NCBI GenBank assembly: GCA_002702705.1
Contig: PABH01000020.1
Span: 1 to 64,000 of the forward strand
Length of the DNA stretch: 64,000 nucleotides
Origin: Anaerolineaceae bacterium
GTDB taxonomy: Bacteria > Chloroflexota > Anaerolineae > Anaerolineales > Anaerolineaceae
Direction of reading: 5' to 3'
Shown piece after piece: positions 35,926-44,651 of the stretch. A model generated the notes under the pieces. It was given only the letters and a program-made list of their open reading frames with translations, did not search any database and was not told where the DNA came from. The number at the start of each line of letters is the position of its first letter. Positions within the stretch are counted from its first letter, which is position 1. Both the position numbers and the translations under genes were made by a program.

Positions 35926-35964
35926 AAAAGAGATAGAATGGATTTGTTTCATTCTATCTCTTTT
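35926..35964 (-). terminator. Terminator of the response-regulator gene
   Basis: AAAAGAGATAGAATG (35926-35940) and its exact complement at 35950-35964 form a 15-bp stem. On the minus strand the stem ends in a T-rich tail, so it fits the end of the gene at 35981. Confidence 0.85.
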
Positions 35965-35980
35965 ATTGAATACCATTTAT

Positions 35981-36367
35981 TTATATAACCAGACCGTTTA
36001 ATTCTCTTTTAACTCTTCGAATTAAAGTATTGATATGAGCAATCAACACCCCACTTGTTACTGGTTTAATTAAGTAATCATCTGCGCCTGCATCCAACGC
36101 TGCAGCGACCATTCCGGGGCTATCCAATGCAGATAAGATTAAGATTGGTGTATTGGAGAAGTTTCGTATTTCTGAACAAACCTGCCATCCATCAATTTCA
36201 GGCATCATCAAATCTAAAATGACCAGATCAGGGTCATATTCTTTACAAAATTGAATGCCAGTTCGGCCTTCATTGGCAGTTAATATCTCGGAATTGGTTG
36301 GTCTTAATAACAGCGCTAGAAGGTCTGTCATAGCCGGGTCGTCATCAATGACTAGGATTTTTAACAT
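35981..36367 (-). CDS. Single-domain response regulator (CheY-like receiver)
   Basis: The 128-residue protein is a receiver domain only. Acidic pocket DDD is at residues 8-10, the phospho-acceptor Asp is in LVILDLMMPEIDGW near 52, Thr/Ser in LILSALDS near 80, and the Lys in YLIKPVTSG near 104. There is no output domain, so it likely acts by protein contact. No histidine kinase is nearby. A good AGGAACC-like site precedes the ATG. Confidence 0.92.
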   Translation of the reverse strand: MLKILVIDDDPAMTDLLALLLRPTNSEILTANEGRTGIQFCKEYDPDLVILDLMMPEIDGWQVCSEIRNFSNTPILILSALDSPGMVAAALDAGADDYLIKPVTSGVLIAHINTLIRRVKRELNGLVI

Positions 36368-36508
36368 GGTTCCTCCGATACATGTAGTGGCTTAATTATC
36401 AGCGATAAATGAGGTTTTTTACTTTGCAAAAAGATTACAATGAATACATTTTTACCTACCTAATGTCTGCAAATCTGTAAAGAAGATGTAAGTTGGATCG
36501 TAATAATG

Positions 36509-36565
36509 AAATGTTAATAAAAGTTAACATCTCACCCGAAAATTTAAACTGCTTTATGGTAAAAT
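36509..36565 (+). promoter_or_regulatory. 20-bp palindrome and extended -10 promoter of ppdK
   Basis: ATGTTAATAAAAGTTAACAT (36509-36528) has 7-bp perfect arms with a 6-base spacer; the same arms and spacing occur before glnA at 52952. Downstream, TGGTAAAAT (36557-36565) is an extended -10 with no good -35. The palindrome centre is about 50 bases before the expected start site, suggesting an activator. The rest of the gap 36368-36642 shows nothing else clear. Confidence 0.55.
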
Positions 36566-36642
36566 TATTAATTGGATTGAAATTAACCAATAAATGAAAT
36601 TGATTGGTTTTTAAATAAGAAATTATTTTTTAGGAGGAATAA

Positions 36643-39423
36643 ATGTCTGAAAAGAAGTGGGTTTATTCATTCCACGAAATCGACCAGGCAATCGACGCAG
36701 TCGGTGGTGATTGGGAAGGTGTTCGTGCGTTATTAGGCGGTAAGGGTGCAAACCTTGCTGATATGACACGCATTGGTGTCCCGGTACCTCCCGGTTTTAC
36801 CGCAACCACTGAAGCCTGTATTGCATATCAGGACAAAAAAGCATTTCCTGATGGCTTATGGGATCAAATGCTTGAAGCGATGAAAAATGTGGAAAAAGAA
36901 ACAGGAAAAGTATTTGGTGGAAAAGAAAATCCACTGTTAGTTTCCTGCCGTTCTGGTGCGAAATTCTCTATGCCAGGAATGATGGATACCGTATTAAATA
37001 TTGGTTTGAATGATGACACCGCCTTAGCAATGGTGAAATTAACCGAAAATGAACGATTTGTGTATGATTCATACCGCCGTTTAATTCAAATGTTCGGTTC
37101 CGTCGTTTTGGGAATTAATGATGAAGCTTTTGAACATGTATTTGATGGTTACAAATCCAACAAAGGCATCAAAGCGGATACTGATTTATCAACCGAAGAT
37201 CTAAAAGTTATCACCGATAAATTCAAAGCTGTAGTCTTAAAAGAAAAAGGTTTTGATTTCCCACAGGATCCTTACGAACAATTAAAACTCGCTACGGAAG
37301 CGGTTTTCAGATCTTGGATGGGTAAACGTGCCATTGATTACCGCCGTGCCTCCAATATTTCCGACGACCTTGGTACAGCAGTTAATATCGTAACAATGGT
37401 ATTTGGTAATATGGGCTGGGATTCCGGCACAGGTGTTGCGTTTACACGTAACCCCGCAGATGGCGAAAGCAAACTTTATGGTGATTATTTATTAAACGCT
37501 CAAGGTGAAGATGTTGTTGCAGGTATTCGCAATACGGATCCGATCCAAAAAATGGGCGAAACCATGCCAGAAGCGTACAAAGAATTCTTAGACATCGTTA
37601 AAAAATTGGAACTGCATTACAAAGATATGCAAGATGTCGAATTCACAATTGAACGTGGTAAATTATGGATGTTACAAACCCGTAATGGTAAGCGTACAGC
37701 TCGTGCCGCCGTTAAAGTTGCTGTTGATATGGCAAATGAAGGTTTGATTGACAAAAATACAGCAATTTCACGTGTAACACCAGAACAGGTTGACACTTTA
37801 TTACACCCACAATTTGATTATGAAACCAAACAGACTGCCTCTCAAGATGGTTCTTTCTTCTGTAAAGGTGTGAATGCTTCTCCAGGTGCTGCTGTTGGTC
37901 GTGTCTATTTTGATGCGGATACTACCCAGCAAAAAACCGAAGAAGAAAAACAAGATACGATTATGGTTCGTCCATTCACAAAACCAGATGATGTTCATGG
38001 TATGTTAGCTGCTAAAGGTATTTTGACCAGTGAAGGTGGTGCTACTTCTCATGCAGCAGTAGTTGCCCGCCAATTTGGTGTGCCCTGTGTTGTAGGTGCC
38101 TCTGAGGTTAAAATTGATTTAGATCATAAGGAAATGAGCGTTGGTGATGTTGTTGTCAAAGAAGGTGATTGGATCTCGGTTGATGGTACAACAGGTGAAG
38201 TATTTGTTGGTAAATTAGAAACTCATGAACCATCTCTCGATGAACAAACCGATCTATTAACCCTTTTGGATTGGGCTGATGACGTATGTGCCACACCTGG
38301 TATTCGCCAGGGCAAAGGCGCAGGTTTCCCAACCAAAGGTTTACAGGTTTGGGCAAATGCGGATTATCCTGCGGATGCACGCCGAGCACGTTCCTATGGC
38401 GCTCGCGGTATAGGATTATGCCGAACTGAGCATATGTTCTTTGAACAGGAACGCTTACCAAGTGTACAGCGAATGATTCTTGCTGATTCCAGTGAAGCCC
38501 GTACCGAAGCATTAAATGAATTATTACCGCATCAACGAAGTGACTTCGAAGGTTTATTTGAAGCAATGGATAACTGTCCAGTTATTATCCGTTTGATTGA
38601 TCCGCCTTTACACGAGTTCCTACCCGGTGCTGATGAATTACAGGATCAAATAATCACCAAACGTGTTGCACAAATGGCTGATTATATTTTGGGTAAAAGC
38701 GAATCTCAAGAAATTAAAGATTTAGAGATGATGCTGGATTCCGTTGAAGCAATGCATGAAAGTAACCCGATGATGGGTATGCGTGGTGTTCGCTTGAGTA
38801 TCATGATGCCGGAAATCGTGGAAATGCAGGTCCGAGCGATTATGGAAGCTGCTGCAAATATGACCTTAAAAGGGATCAAAGTAAAACCTGAAGTTATGAT
38901 CCCCTTGACTGGTCACATCAATGAGCTGAATGTAATTCAACCTCGTTTGGAAGCGATCGCTAAAGAAGTTATGGAAGCCAAGGGTTGTGAGTTTGAATAT
39001 AAATTCGGAACAATGATTGAAATTCCCCGAGCAGCCGTAACTGCAGGTGAAATTGCTTCTGTTGCTGAATTCTTCTCTTTTGGTACGAACGACTTAACCC
39101 AAATGACCTTTGGTTACAGCCGTGATGATGCAGAACGCAGTTTCTTGTTATCATACGTTGAACGCGGTATTTTACCAAAGAATCCATTCCAAACCATTGA
39201 TCGTGATGGCGTCGGTGGATTAATGAAGATGGCTGTCGACCAGGGTCGTGCCGCTCGTGAGGATTTGGAAGTTGGCTTATGTGGTGAACATGGTGGTGAC
39301 CCCGATTCTATCGAATTCTGTCACATGATCGGTCAGAATTACGTTAGTTGTTCTCCGTTCCGTGTACCTGTAGCTCGTTTAGCCGCTGCTCAAGCAGCAT
39401 TAAAACACGCTCCAAAAGCATAA
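36643..39423 (+). CDS. ppdK: Pyruvate, phosphate dikinase
   Basis: The 926-residue protein has the three PPDK parts. The N-terminal ATP-grasp region has LGGKGANLADMTRIGVPVPP near residue 28; the swivelling phosphohistidine domain has GGATSHAAVVARQFGVPC near 466; the C-terminal PEP/pyruvate TIM barrel has CRTEHMFF near 589, SFGTNDLTQM near 813 and LCGEHGGDP near 876. It interconverts pyruvate and PEP with ATP/AMP and phosphate or pyrophosphate, common in fermentative anaerobes. It is somewhat longer than the usual 870-900 residues. AGGAGG precedes the start and a strong terminator follows. Confidence 0.97.
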   Translation: MSEKKWVYSFHEIDQAIDAVGGDWEGVRALLGGKGANLADMTRIGVPVPPGFTATTEACIAYQDKKAFPDGLWDQMLEAMKNVEKETGKVFGGKENPLLVSCRSGAKFSMPGMMDTVLNIGLNDDTALAMVKLTENERFVYDSYRRLIQMFGSVVLGINDEAFEHVFDGYKSNKGIKADTDLSTEDLKVITDKFKAVVLKEKGFDFPQDPYEQLKLATEAVFRSWMGKRAIDYRRASNISDDLGTAVNIVTMVFGNMGWDSGTGVAFTRNPADGESKLYGDYLLNAQGEDVVAGIRNTDPIQKMGETMPEAYKEFLDIVKKLELHYKDMQDVEFTIERGKLWMLQTRNGKRTARAAVKVAVDMANEGLIDKNTAISRVTPEQVDTLLHPQFDYETKQTASQDGSFFCKGVNASPGAAVGRVYFDADTTQQKTEEEKQDTIMVRPFTKPDDVHGMLAAKGILTSEGGATSHAAVVARQFGVPCVVGASEVKIDLDHKEMSVGDVVVKEGDWISVDGTTGEVFVGKLETHEPSLDEQTDLLTLLDWADDVCATPGIRQGKGAGFPTKGLQVWANADYPADARRARSYGARGIGLCRTEHMFFEQERLPSVQRMILADSSEARTEALNELLPHQRSDFEGLFEAMDNCPVIIRLIDPPLHEFLPGADELQDQIITKRVAQMADYILGKSESQEIKDLEMMLDSVEAMHESNPMMGMRGVRLSIMMPEIVEMQVRAIMEAAANMTLKGIKVKPEVMIPLTGHINELNVIQPRLEAIAKEVMEAKGCEFEYKFGTMIEIPRAAVTAGEIASVAEFFSFGTNDLTQMTFGYSRDDAERSFLLSYVERGILPKNPFQTIDRDGVGGLMKMAVDQGRAAREDLEVGLCGEHGGDPDSIEFCHMIGQNYVSCSPFRVPVARLAAAQAALKHAPKA

Positions 39424-39442
39424 TCCCTTTTTTTGAAGGTAG

Positions 39443-39476
39443 CGCGGCTTGCAATTACTTTGCAAGCCGCGTTTTT
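39443..39476 (+). terminator. Rho-independent terminator of ppdK
   Basis: CGCGGCTTGCAA (39443-39454) and TTGCAAGCCGCG (39460-39471) form a perfect 12-bp GC-rich stem with a 5-base loop and a T5 tail. Confidence 0.93.
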
Positions 39477-39555
39477 CTTTTCTATAATTTTATTTTTATG
39501 CGATAATTGTTTGTGTTTATAATAACTGTTTATCCTCAAAATCGTGGAGGCGTCG

Positions 39556-41061
39556 ATGTCTTCTGTATCCACAGAAATCTCACTATCAAAAGATCAAACT
39601 CCAATTTCTAAGAATTTTTTTGCTATTTTATCTTCCAATTTATTTTTGCGTAGCTTTATATTTTCGGGTTTGATTTATTTTTCCGTTGTATTAGGTGGGT
39701 GGCCAGGACAGGCTGCCTTGCCGGTTTTAATTATTAGTTTTATTGTTGGTTTATTGGCTGCTTTTGTGTATGGAAAAATTGAGGATCAAACGGATGCGGA
39801 GCGGGGTTTGTATTTTTATTTAAAAAACCGCTTAGGACAACTTCCCGCATTTATCACTACATTAGTATTATTTATTTCAGGTAATATATTAATTGGTTTT
39901 ATGATCTCGTTTTTGCCTAAATATATTTTTTCTGAATTTTTTTATATAGCAGGGGTTGGTTATGAAAACCGTTTGTTTTTTGATTTTGCAGAACTTTTAA
40001 AAACCCCACAAGCAATTTCATTATTTGGCATTGTAATTGTGATCACTGCATTTGTTTTAACTTCTTTTTCTAAATTGATAATTCCAAAATTTTATGTTTT
40101 TTCTACTTTAATATTGATATCAATTGGTTTTATTCTATTTATACAAATGGGTTTTCCAATTAATCAAGGATTGGAAGTGACCTGGGATGCTTTTTACGGT
40201 GAGGTTAGTTTTTCCAATTTAGTAAATCAGGCCAAAGAAAGTGGTATCAATAACTATTTCTTTGGCGGGTTTTATTCATTTGCAGGAATCATTGTTGTGA
40301 TGTGGTTTTTCATGCAGGGGTATGAACATATTAATCTTAATGTTTTTTATAAAAAAAGAAATTCCGTATGGACAAATCTGATTTCAATATTAATCACCTT
40401 TTTGTTTTTGTTTGGTTTTTATTGGTTATTTCTTAGGAATGTTGGTTTCAATTGGATTCGAGCACAAGCTTATTTAGTTCTGATCGCTCAAGGCGATTTT
40501 CCAGGCTGGTTAACCACCTATGCAGGCTTGTCGTCTCCTTTTCTGGCATATTTTATTTTGACTAGTTTGTTTTTATTGATTTCCGTTATTAGCTTATTGG
40601 GAACTTCCATGATTTTAAACGGTGTTTTCATTCAATCATGGGCTGAAGACAAAATTTTACCGGAAGTCTTTTTATTAAGAAACCGAAGAAATGGAAAACT
40701 TGGTATACCTTATCTCATTGTTTCAATTTTATTTGGTATCGGGATTATTTTAAGCGCTTTTTCAAATTTAATTTCGGATGTGCTTGGTTTCATACTCATT
40801 ATGCAGCTTGCACAAATCCCGATTTTTGTCTCAATTTTAATGCCAAGAAGTAACCAAGATTCCCATAAAAATCCAATATTTATAAATTTCGCAGCAGTAA
40901 TATTGATTATCGTGTTTATTGTTGCTTTTATTTTATTGTTAATTACTCCAGTTCCATTGGGGGTAACACCCTGGTTAGGCTTAATTGTGGGCGGGATAAG
41001 TATCCTAATGGCATTGATTTATTATTTTTTCCTGAAAAACAAGTTTGCCTCAATTAACTAA
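39556..41061 (+). CDS. APC-superfamily amino acid permease-like membrane protein
   Basis: The 501-residue protein has about 12-14 hydrophobic segments with a glycine-rich first span and a cytoplasmic loop containing LKNRLGQLPAF near residue 95, as in amino acid/polyamine transporters. The start at 39556 is chosen over the in-frame GTG at 39544 because GGAGG occupies 39546-39550. Substrate cannot be told. It stands alone between the ppdK terminator and the dehydrogenase operon. Confidence 0.75.
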   Translation: MSSVSTEISLSKDQTPISKNFFAILSSNLFLRSFIFSGLIYFSVVLGGWPGQAALPVLIISFIVGLLAAFVYGKIEDQTDAERGLYFYLKNRLGQLPAFITTLVLFISGNILIGFMISFLPKYIFSEFFYIAGVGYENRLFFDFAELLKTPQAISLFGIVIVITAFVLTSFSKLIIPKFYVFSTLILISIGFILFIQMGFPINQGLEVTWDAFYGEVSFSNLVNQAKESGINNYFFGGFYSFAGIIVVMWFFMQGYEHINLNVFYKKRNSVWTNLISILITFLFLFGFYWLFLRNVGFNWIRAQAYLVLIAQGDFPGWLTTYAGLSSPFLAYFILTSLFLLISVISLLGTSMILNGVFIQSWAEDKILPEVFLLRNRRNGKLGIPYLIVSILFGIGIILSAFSNLISDVLGFILIMQLAQIPIFVSILMPRSNQDSHKNPIFINFAAVILIIVFIVAFILLLITPVPLGVTPWLGLIVGGISILMALIYYFFLKNKFASIN

Positions 41062-41110
41062 TTCCCTTTTGTCTGTACAAAACTATCTAAAGCATAAAAA
41101 ATCCTTGTAC

Positions 41111-41134
41111 AATCATAATTGTAGAATTATGATT
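41111..41134 (+). terminator. Possible weak terminator after the permease gene
   Basis: AATCATAATT (41111-41120) and AATTATGATT (41125-41134) make a perfect 10-bp stem with a GTAG loop, followed by TTGTTAT. All pairs but two are A-T, so ending efficiency is doubtful. Confidence 0.4.
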
Positions 41135-41244
41135 TTGTTATAATTCCTACTGGTTAAAATATAAATAAGATAAAAATACTAAAAATTATTGTTGAGATTT
41201 TCCCTCGACATTTAACAATGCTAAAAAGATAGGAGGACTCCACA

Positions 41245-42204
41245 ATGGAGAAAAGGGAATATCTGGATATCTATCATCAAATGGTTGTTATCCGTATTTT
41301 GGAAGAAAAAGCCGCAGAGCTTTACCAGGAGGGTAAAATTGGGGGCTTTTTACACCTGTATATTGGTCAAGAAGCGGTTAGTACAGGTTTAATATCAGCC
41401 CGAAAACCCCAAGATCGTGTAATAACTGCTTATCGTGATCACGGTGTAGCAATTAATGCTGGTTTATCTGCGAATGAAGTAATGGCAGAATTGTTGGGGA
41501 AAGCAACCGGTAGTACCGGTGGCAAGGGTGGTTCAATGCACCTTGCCGATGTTAAAAAGAATTTTTGGGGTGGTCACGCCATTGTGGGTTCCCATTTGCC
41601 AATCGCAGCGGGACTTGCACTCGGAGATCAATACCAAAAGAATGATGGCATTACGATCTGTATGTTTGGTGATGGAGCAACCAATATTGGATATTTCCAC
41701 GAAGCATTAAACTTATCAAAAGTATGGAATTTACCGGTATTATGGGTTTGTGAAAATAACCAATACGGCATGGGTACTTCTGTAGAACGCGCCTCTGCGG
41801 TATCAGACATCCGACAAAAAGCTGAAGGTTATAATATTAAAAATGACTATGTGGATGGGATGGATGTCATGAAAGTTCGAGAGAAATCCCTGGAAATGAT
41901 TGAAGAAATTCGGGCTGGCAGTGGGCCCCAATTTTTAGAAATTATAACGTACCGTTTCCGTGGGCATTCTATGGGCGATCCTGAACGTTATCGTGAACAG
42001 GATGAAGTTGGTAAGTGGCGTGAAAATGATCCAATTGGTATATATCGAAAATACTTATTGGAAGAAAAAATTGCAACCGAATCGGAGTTAGATGAACAAG
42101 AAAAATCAGCTGAAGAGGTTGTATTGGAATCGGTTCGTTTCGCGGAATCCAGCCCGGAACCAGCTGATGAAGAACTTTTCGCAAATATTTACGCAGATAA
42201 TTAA
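41245..42204 (+). CDS. pdhA: Pyruvate/acetoin dehydrogenase E1 component, alpha subunit
   Basis: The 319-residue protein shows the TPP-binding motif GDGATNIGYFHEALNLSK near residue 140 ending in CENN, the phosphorylation-loop-like RGHSMGDPERYR near 234 and the N-terminal GFLHLYIGQEAV near 34. With E1-beta it decarboxylates a 2-oxo acid. AGGAGG lies seven bases ahead of the ATG. First gene of an E1alpha-E1beta-E2 operon. Pyruvate versus acetoin cannot be separated by sequence reading alone. Confidence 0.93.
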   Translation: MEKREYLDIYHQMVVIRILEEKAAELYQEGKIGGFLHLYIGQEAVSTGLISARKPQDRVITAYRDHGVAINAGLSANEVMAELLGKATGSTGGKGGSMHLADVKKNFWGGHAIVGSHLPIAAGLALGDQYQKNDGITICMFGDGATNIGYFHEALNLSKVWNLPVLWVCENNQYGMGTSVERASAVSDIRQKAEGYNIKNDYVDGMDVMKVREKSLEMIEEIRAGSGPQFLEIITYRFRGHSMGDPERYREQDEVGKWRENDPIGIYRKYLLEEKIATESELDEQEKSAEEVVLESVRFAESSPEPADEELFANIYADN

Positions 42205-42219
42205 TGGGAGGTAGTAAAA

Positions 42220-43197
42220 ATGGCTAAGATTACAATGCGACAAGCTATTTCCCAGGCTTTATGGGAAGAAATGGAAAGAGATCCCAGTGTTTTTATACTG
42301 GGAGAAGAGGTAGGTGTTTGGGGTGGCACTTACGCTGTTACAAAGGGTTTTTATGATCATTTTGGTGAAGAGCGGGTTCGAGATACACCGATTGCTGAAG
42401 CCGCAATTGTTGGTGCAGCGATTGGTGCTTCATTAACGGGTACACGACCGGTTGCAGAATTAATGACCATTAATTTTGCTTTTTCGGCTATGGATCATAT
42501 CGTAAATGAAGCAGCAAAATTTCATTATATGTTTAATGGACAAATGGTTTTGCCACTTGTGATTCGAACCGTAGGCGGCGGAGGTCGTCAATTAGGTGCA
42601 ACCCATTCTCAAACTCCGGATGCAATTTTTGCTCATTTTCCGGGATTAAAGGTCGTATCTCCCGGAACACCGGCGGATGCGAAAGGTTTATTAAAGGCTG
42701 CTATCCGGTCTAATGATCCGATTATGTTTATTGAACACGCTACCTTATATCAAACCCGCGGTGAGGTTCCAGAAGGTGATTATATTGTGCCAATAGGAAA
42801 ATCTACCGTACAGCGAGCTGGTGAACATGTTACTATCGTAACTTATAGCAAAATGCTCGAGCTTTCCTTAAAGGCTGCAGAAAAACTCTCCAAAGAAGGT
42901 ATTGAAGCAGAAATTGTGGATTTGAGGACTTTAAGACCTCTTGATATGGAACCTGTGATTGAATCATTTAAGAAAACAAATCGAGCGGTTGTGGTGGAAG
43001 AAGGTTGGAAATCATATGGGGTTGGTGCTGAGATTGTCAGCCGAATTTATGAAGAGGCTTTTGACTTTGTGGATGCGCCAATTAAAAGAGTAGCCCAACT
43101 TGAGGTTCCATTACCATATAACCGGCGCCTAGAACAAAAAGCGCTTCCTCAGGTGGAAGATATCATTTCTGCCGTAAAGGAGGTTTATAATGGCTGA
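42220..43197 (+). CDS. pdhB: Pyruvate/acetoin dehydrogenase E1 component, beta subunit
   Basis: The 325-residue protein carries the E1-beta signatures: LGEEVGVWGGTY near residue 27, DTPIAEAAIVGAAIG near 55, FAFSAMDHIVNEAAK near 85, and a C-terminal VEEGWKSYGVGAEI segment near 256. It pairs with the alpha subunit, 15 bases upstream, to form the thiamine-dependent decarboxylase. It overlaps E2 by 8 bases. Confidence 0.95.
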   Translation: MAKITMRQAISQALWEEMERDPSVFILGEEVGVWGGTYAVTKGFYDHFGEERVRDTPIAEAAIVGAAIGASLTGTRPVAELMTINFAFSAMDHIVNEAAKFHYMFNGQMVLPLVIRTVGGGGRQLGATHSQTPDAIFAHFPGLKVVSPGTPADAKGLLKAAIRSNDPIMFIEHATLYQTRGEVPEGDYIVPIGKSTVQRAGEHVTIVTYSKMLELSLKAAEKLSKEGIEAEIVDLRTLRPLDMEPVIESFKKTNRAVVVEEGWKSYGVGAEIVSRIYEEAFDFVDAPIKRVAQLEVPLPYNRRLEQKALPQVEDIISAVKEVYNG

Positions 43198-44497
43198 AAT
43201 TGTCCGTATGCCCAAACTTGGTTTTGATATGCAAGAGGGATTATTGGTTCGGTGGGTTAAACAAGAAGGAGATTCGGTTCAGAAGGGCGATATTCTTGCT
43301 GAAATTGAAACCGACAAAGCTACTGTTGAAGTAGAAGCTCATGGTAGTGGAAAATTGTATAGACATTTGGTTGAAGCAGATACCAGCGTGCCGATTGGCG
43401 ATCCGATTGCGATTGTGGCTGATGAAGGCGAAGATGTTAACGTGGATGAATTATTAGGCTCATCAGGTCAAAAAGAAGCCAGTTCTTCTGCTGAAGCAAA
43501 AAAAGAAGCTCCTGAAAAGAAGGAAGAAAGTCAGACTTCAGAATCTGTTGAATCCTCAAGTCAGACAGGTGAGAGAATCAAGGCTTCTCCATTGGCAAAA
43601 AAGATGGCTGAGGATCATCAGTTGGAACTGGCAGACTTATCAGGCAGTGGACCCGGTGGACGGATCGTTAAAAAAGATATAGAAGCAGCACTTGCTGCTG
43701 AAAAATCAAAACCTGTTGAAAAAGAGGTGCAGCCAGAAGCAATTCAACGTCCAACCGAAGAAAAAGTGGAAGCACTACCTCAAGCAATATGGCAGGCAGA
43801 TTATCAAGCACCAAAAGACCAATCTGTGCCAATGAATAAGCTTCGACAAGCCATTGGAAGGCGAATGGTAGAGTCAAAACAACAGATTCCTCATTTTTAT
43901 GTAACTTCTTCGGTTAATGTTGAAAGCTTAATGCTTTTATATAAACAAGTTAACGGTTCTTTACCAAAAGAACAGAAAATTTCTGTGAACGATTATGTTA
44001 TTAAAGCGACTGCATTAACTTTGCGTTCTTTCCCCGCCATTAATGCTTCTATCAAAGGTGATTCAATTGTTAAACATGGTGCTGTGCATATAGGTGTTGC
44101 CGTAGCTGTGGAAGGTGGTTTGTTAACCATTGTAGTGCGAGATGCCGACGTAAAACCAATTCGGGTAATATCTGATGAGGTTAAAAAGATGGCGGCTCGT
44201 GTTCGCGATGGAAAAATAAAACCTGAAGATGTAGAAGGCTCTACTTTCTCCATTAGTAATTTGGGTATGTTTGATGTAGAAAATTTTGCAGCGATCATTA
44301 ATCCTCCGGAAGCCGCGATTTTGGCAGTATCATCTGCACAGCAAGTGCCTGTCGTAGAAGATGACGAACTGAAAATTGGATGGCGTATGAAGCTTACCTT
44401 GTCTGCGGATCATCGTGTTACGGATGGGGTTGAAGCTGCAAAATTTATGCAAACTCTTTCAAAACATTTAGAGAATCCATTAAGGCTGTTATTGTAA
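43190..44497 (+). CDS. pdhC: Dihydrolipoamide acyltransferase E2
   Basis: The 435-residue protein has a lipoyl domain (lipoylated Lys in EIETDKATVEVEA near residue 42), an acidic, Ala/Ser-rich linker (about 85-125), a peripheral subunit-binding domain (ASPLAKKMAEDHQ near 131), a second linker and the catalytic domain ending with DHRVTDGVEAAKF near 407, the HxxxDG active site. It passes the acyl group to CoA. No E3 gene lies in the window, so E3 must be encoded elsewhere. A terminator follows. Confidence 0.95.
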   Translation: MAEIVRMPKLGFDMQEGLLVRWVKQEGDSVQKGDILAEIETDKATVEVEAHGSGKLYRHLVEADTSVPIGDPIAIVADEGEDVNVDELLGSSGQKEASSSAEAKKEAPEKKEESQTSESVESSSQTGERIKASPLAKKMAEDHQLELADLSGSGPGGRIVKKDIEAALAAEKSKPVEKEVQPEAIQRPTEEKVEALPQAIWQADYQAPKDQSVPMNKLRQAIGRRMVESKQQIPHFYVTSSVNVESLMLLYKQVNGSLPKEQKISVNDYVIKATALTLRSFPAINASIKGDSIVKHGAVHIGVAVAVEGGLLTIVVRDADVKPIRVISDEVKKMAARVRDGKIKPEDVEGSTFSISNLGMFDVENFAAIINPPEAAILAVSSAQQVPVVEDDELKIGWRMKLTLSADHRVTDGVEAAKFMQTLSKHLENPLRLLL

Positions 44498-44510
44498 TAG
44501 ATGGTAAGTG

Positions 44511-44544
44511 AAAAGAGGCTGGTAGATTGTCCAGCCTCTTTTTT
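44511..44544 (+). terminator. Rho-independent terminator of the E1-E2 operon
   Basis: AAAAGAGGCTGG (44511-44522) and CCAGCCTCTTTT (44531-44542) form a perfect 12-bp stem with an 8-base loop and T tail. About 110 bases with no gene separate it from the transglycosylase end. Confidence 0.92.
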
Positions 44545-44651
44545 CATAGCAAAGAAATTAAATTTCTTCATTTCCAAATTCGTGAGATCCTTGATAATGG
44601 CTAATCGTTTTGCCTTCAATTTCAGGCTTCTTTTCAAAATGGAAAAGATAA

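Noticed and set aside
41069-41080. TTGTCTGTACAA after the permease gene as a GntR operator
   Set aside because: Only partly palindromic, lies just after a stop codon and far from a recognisable promoter.
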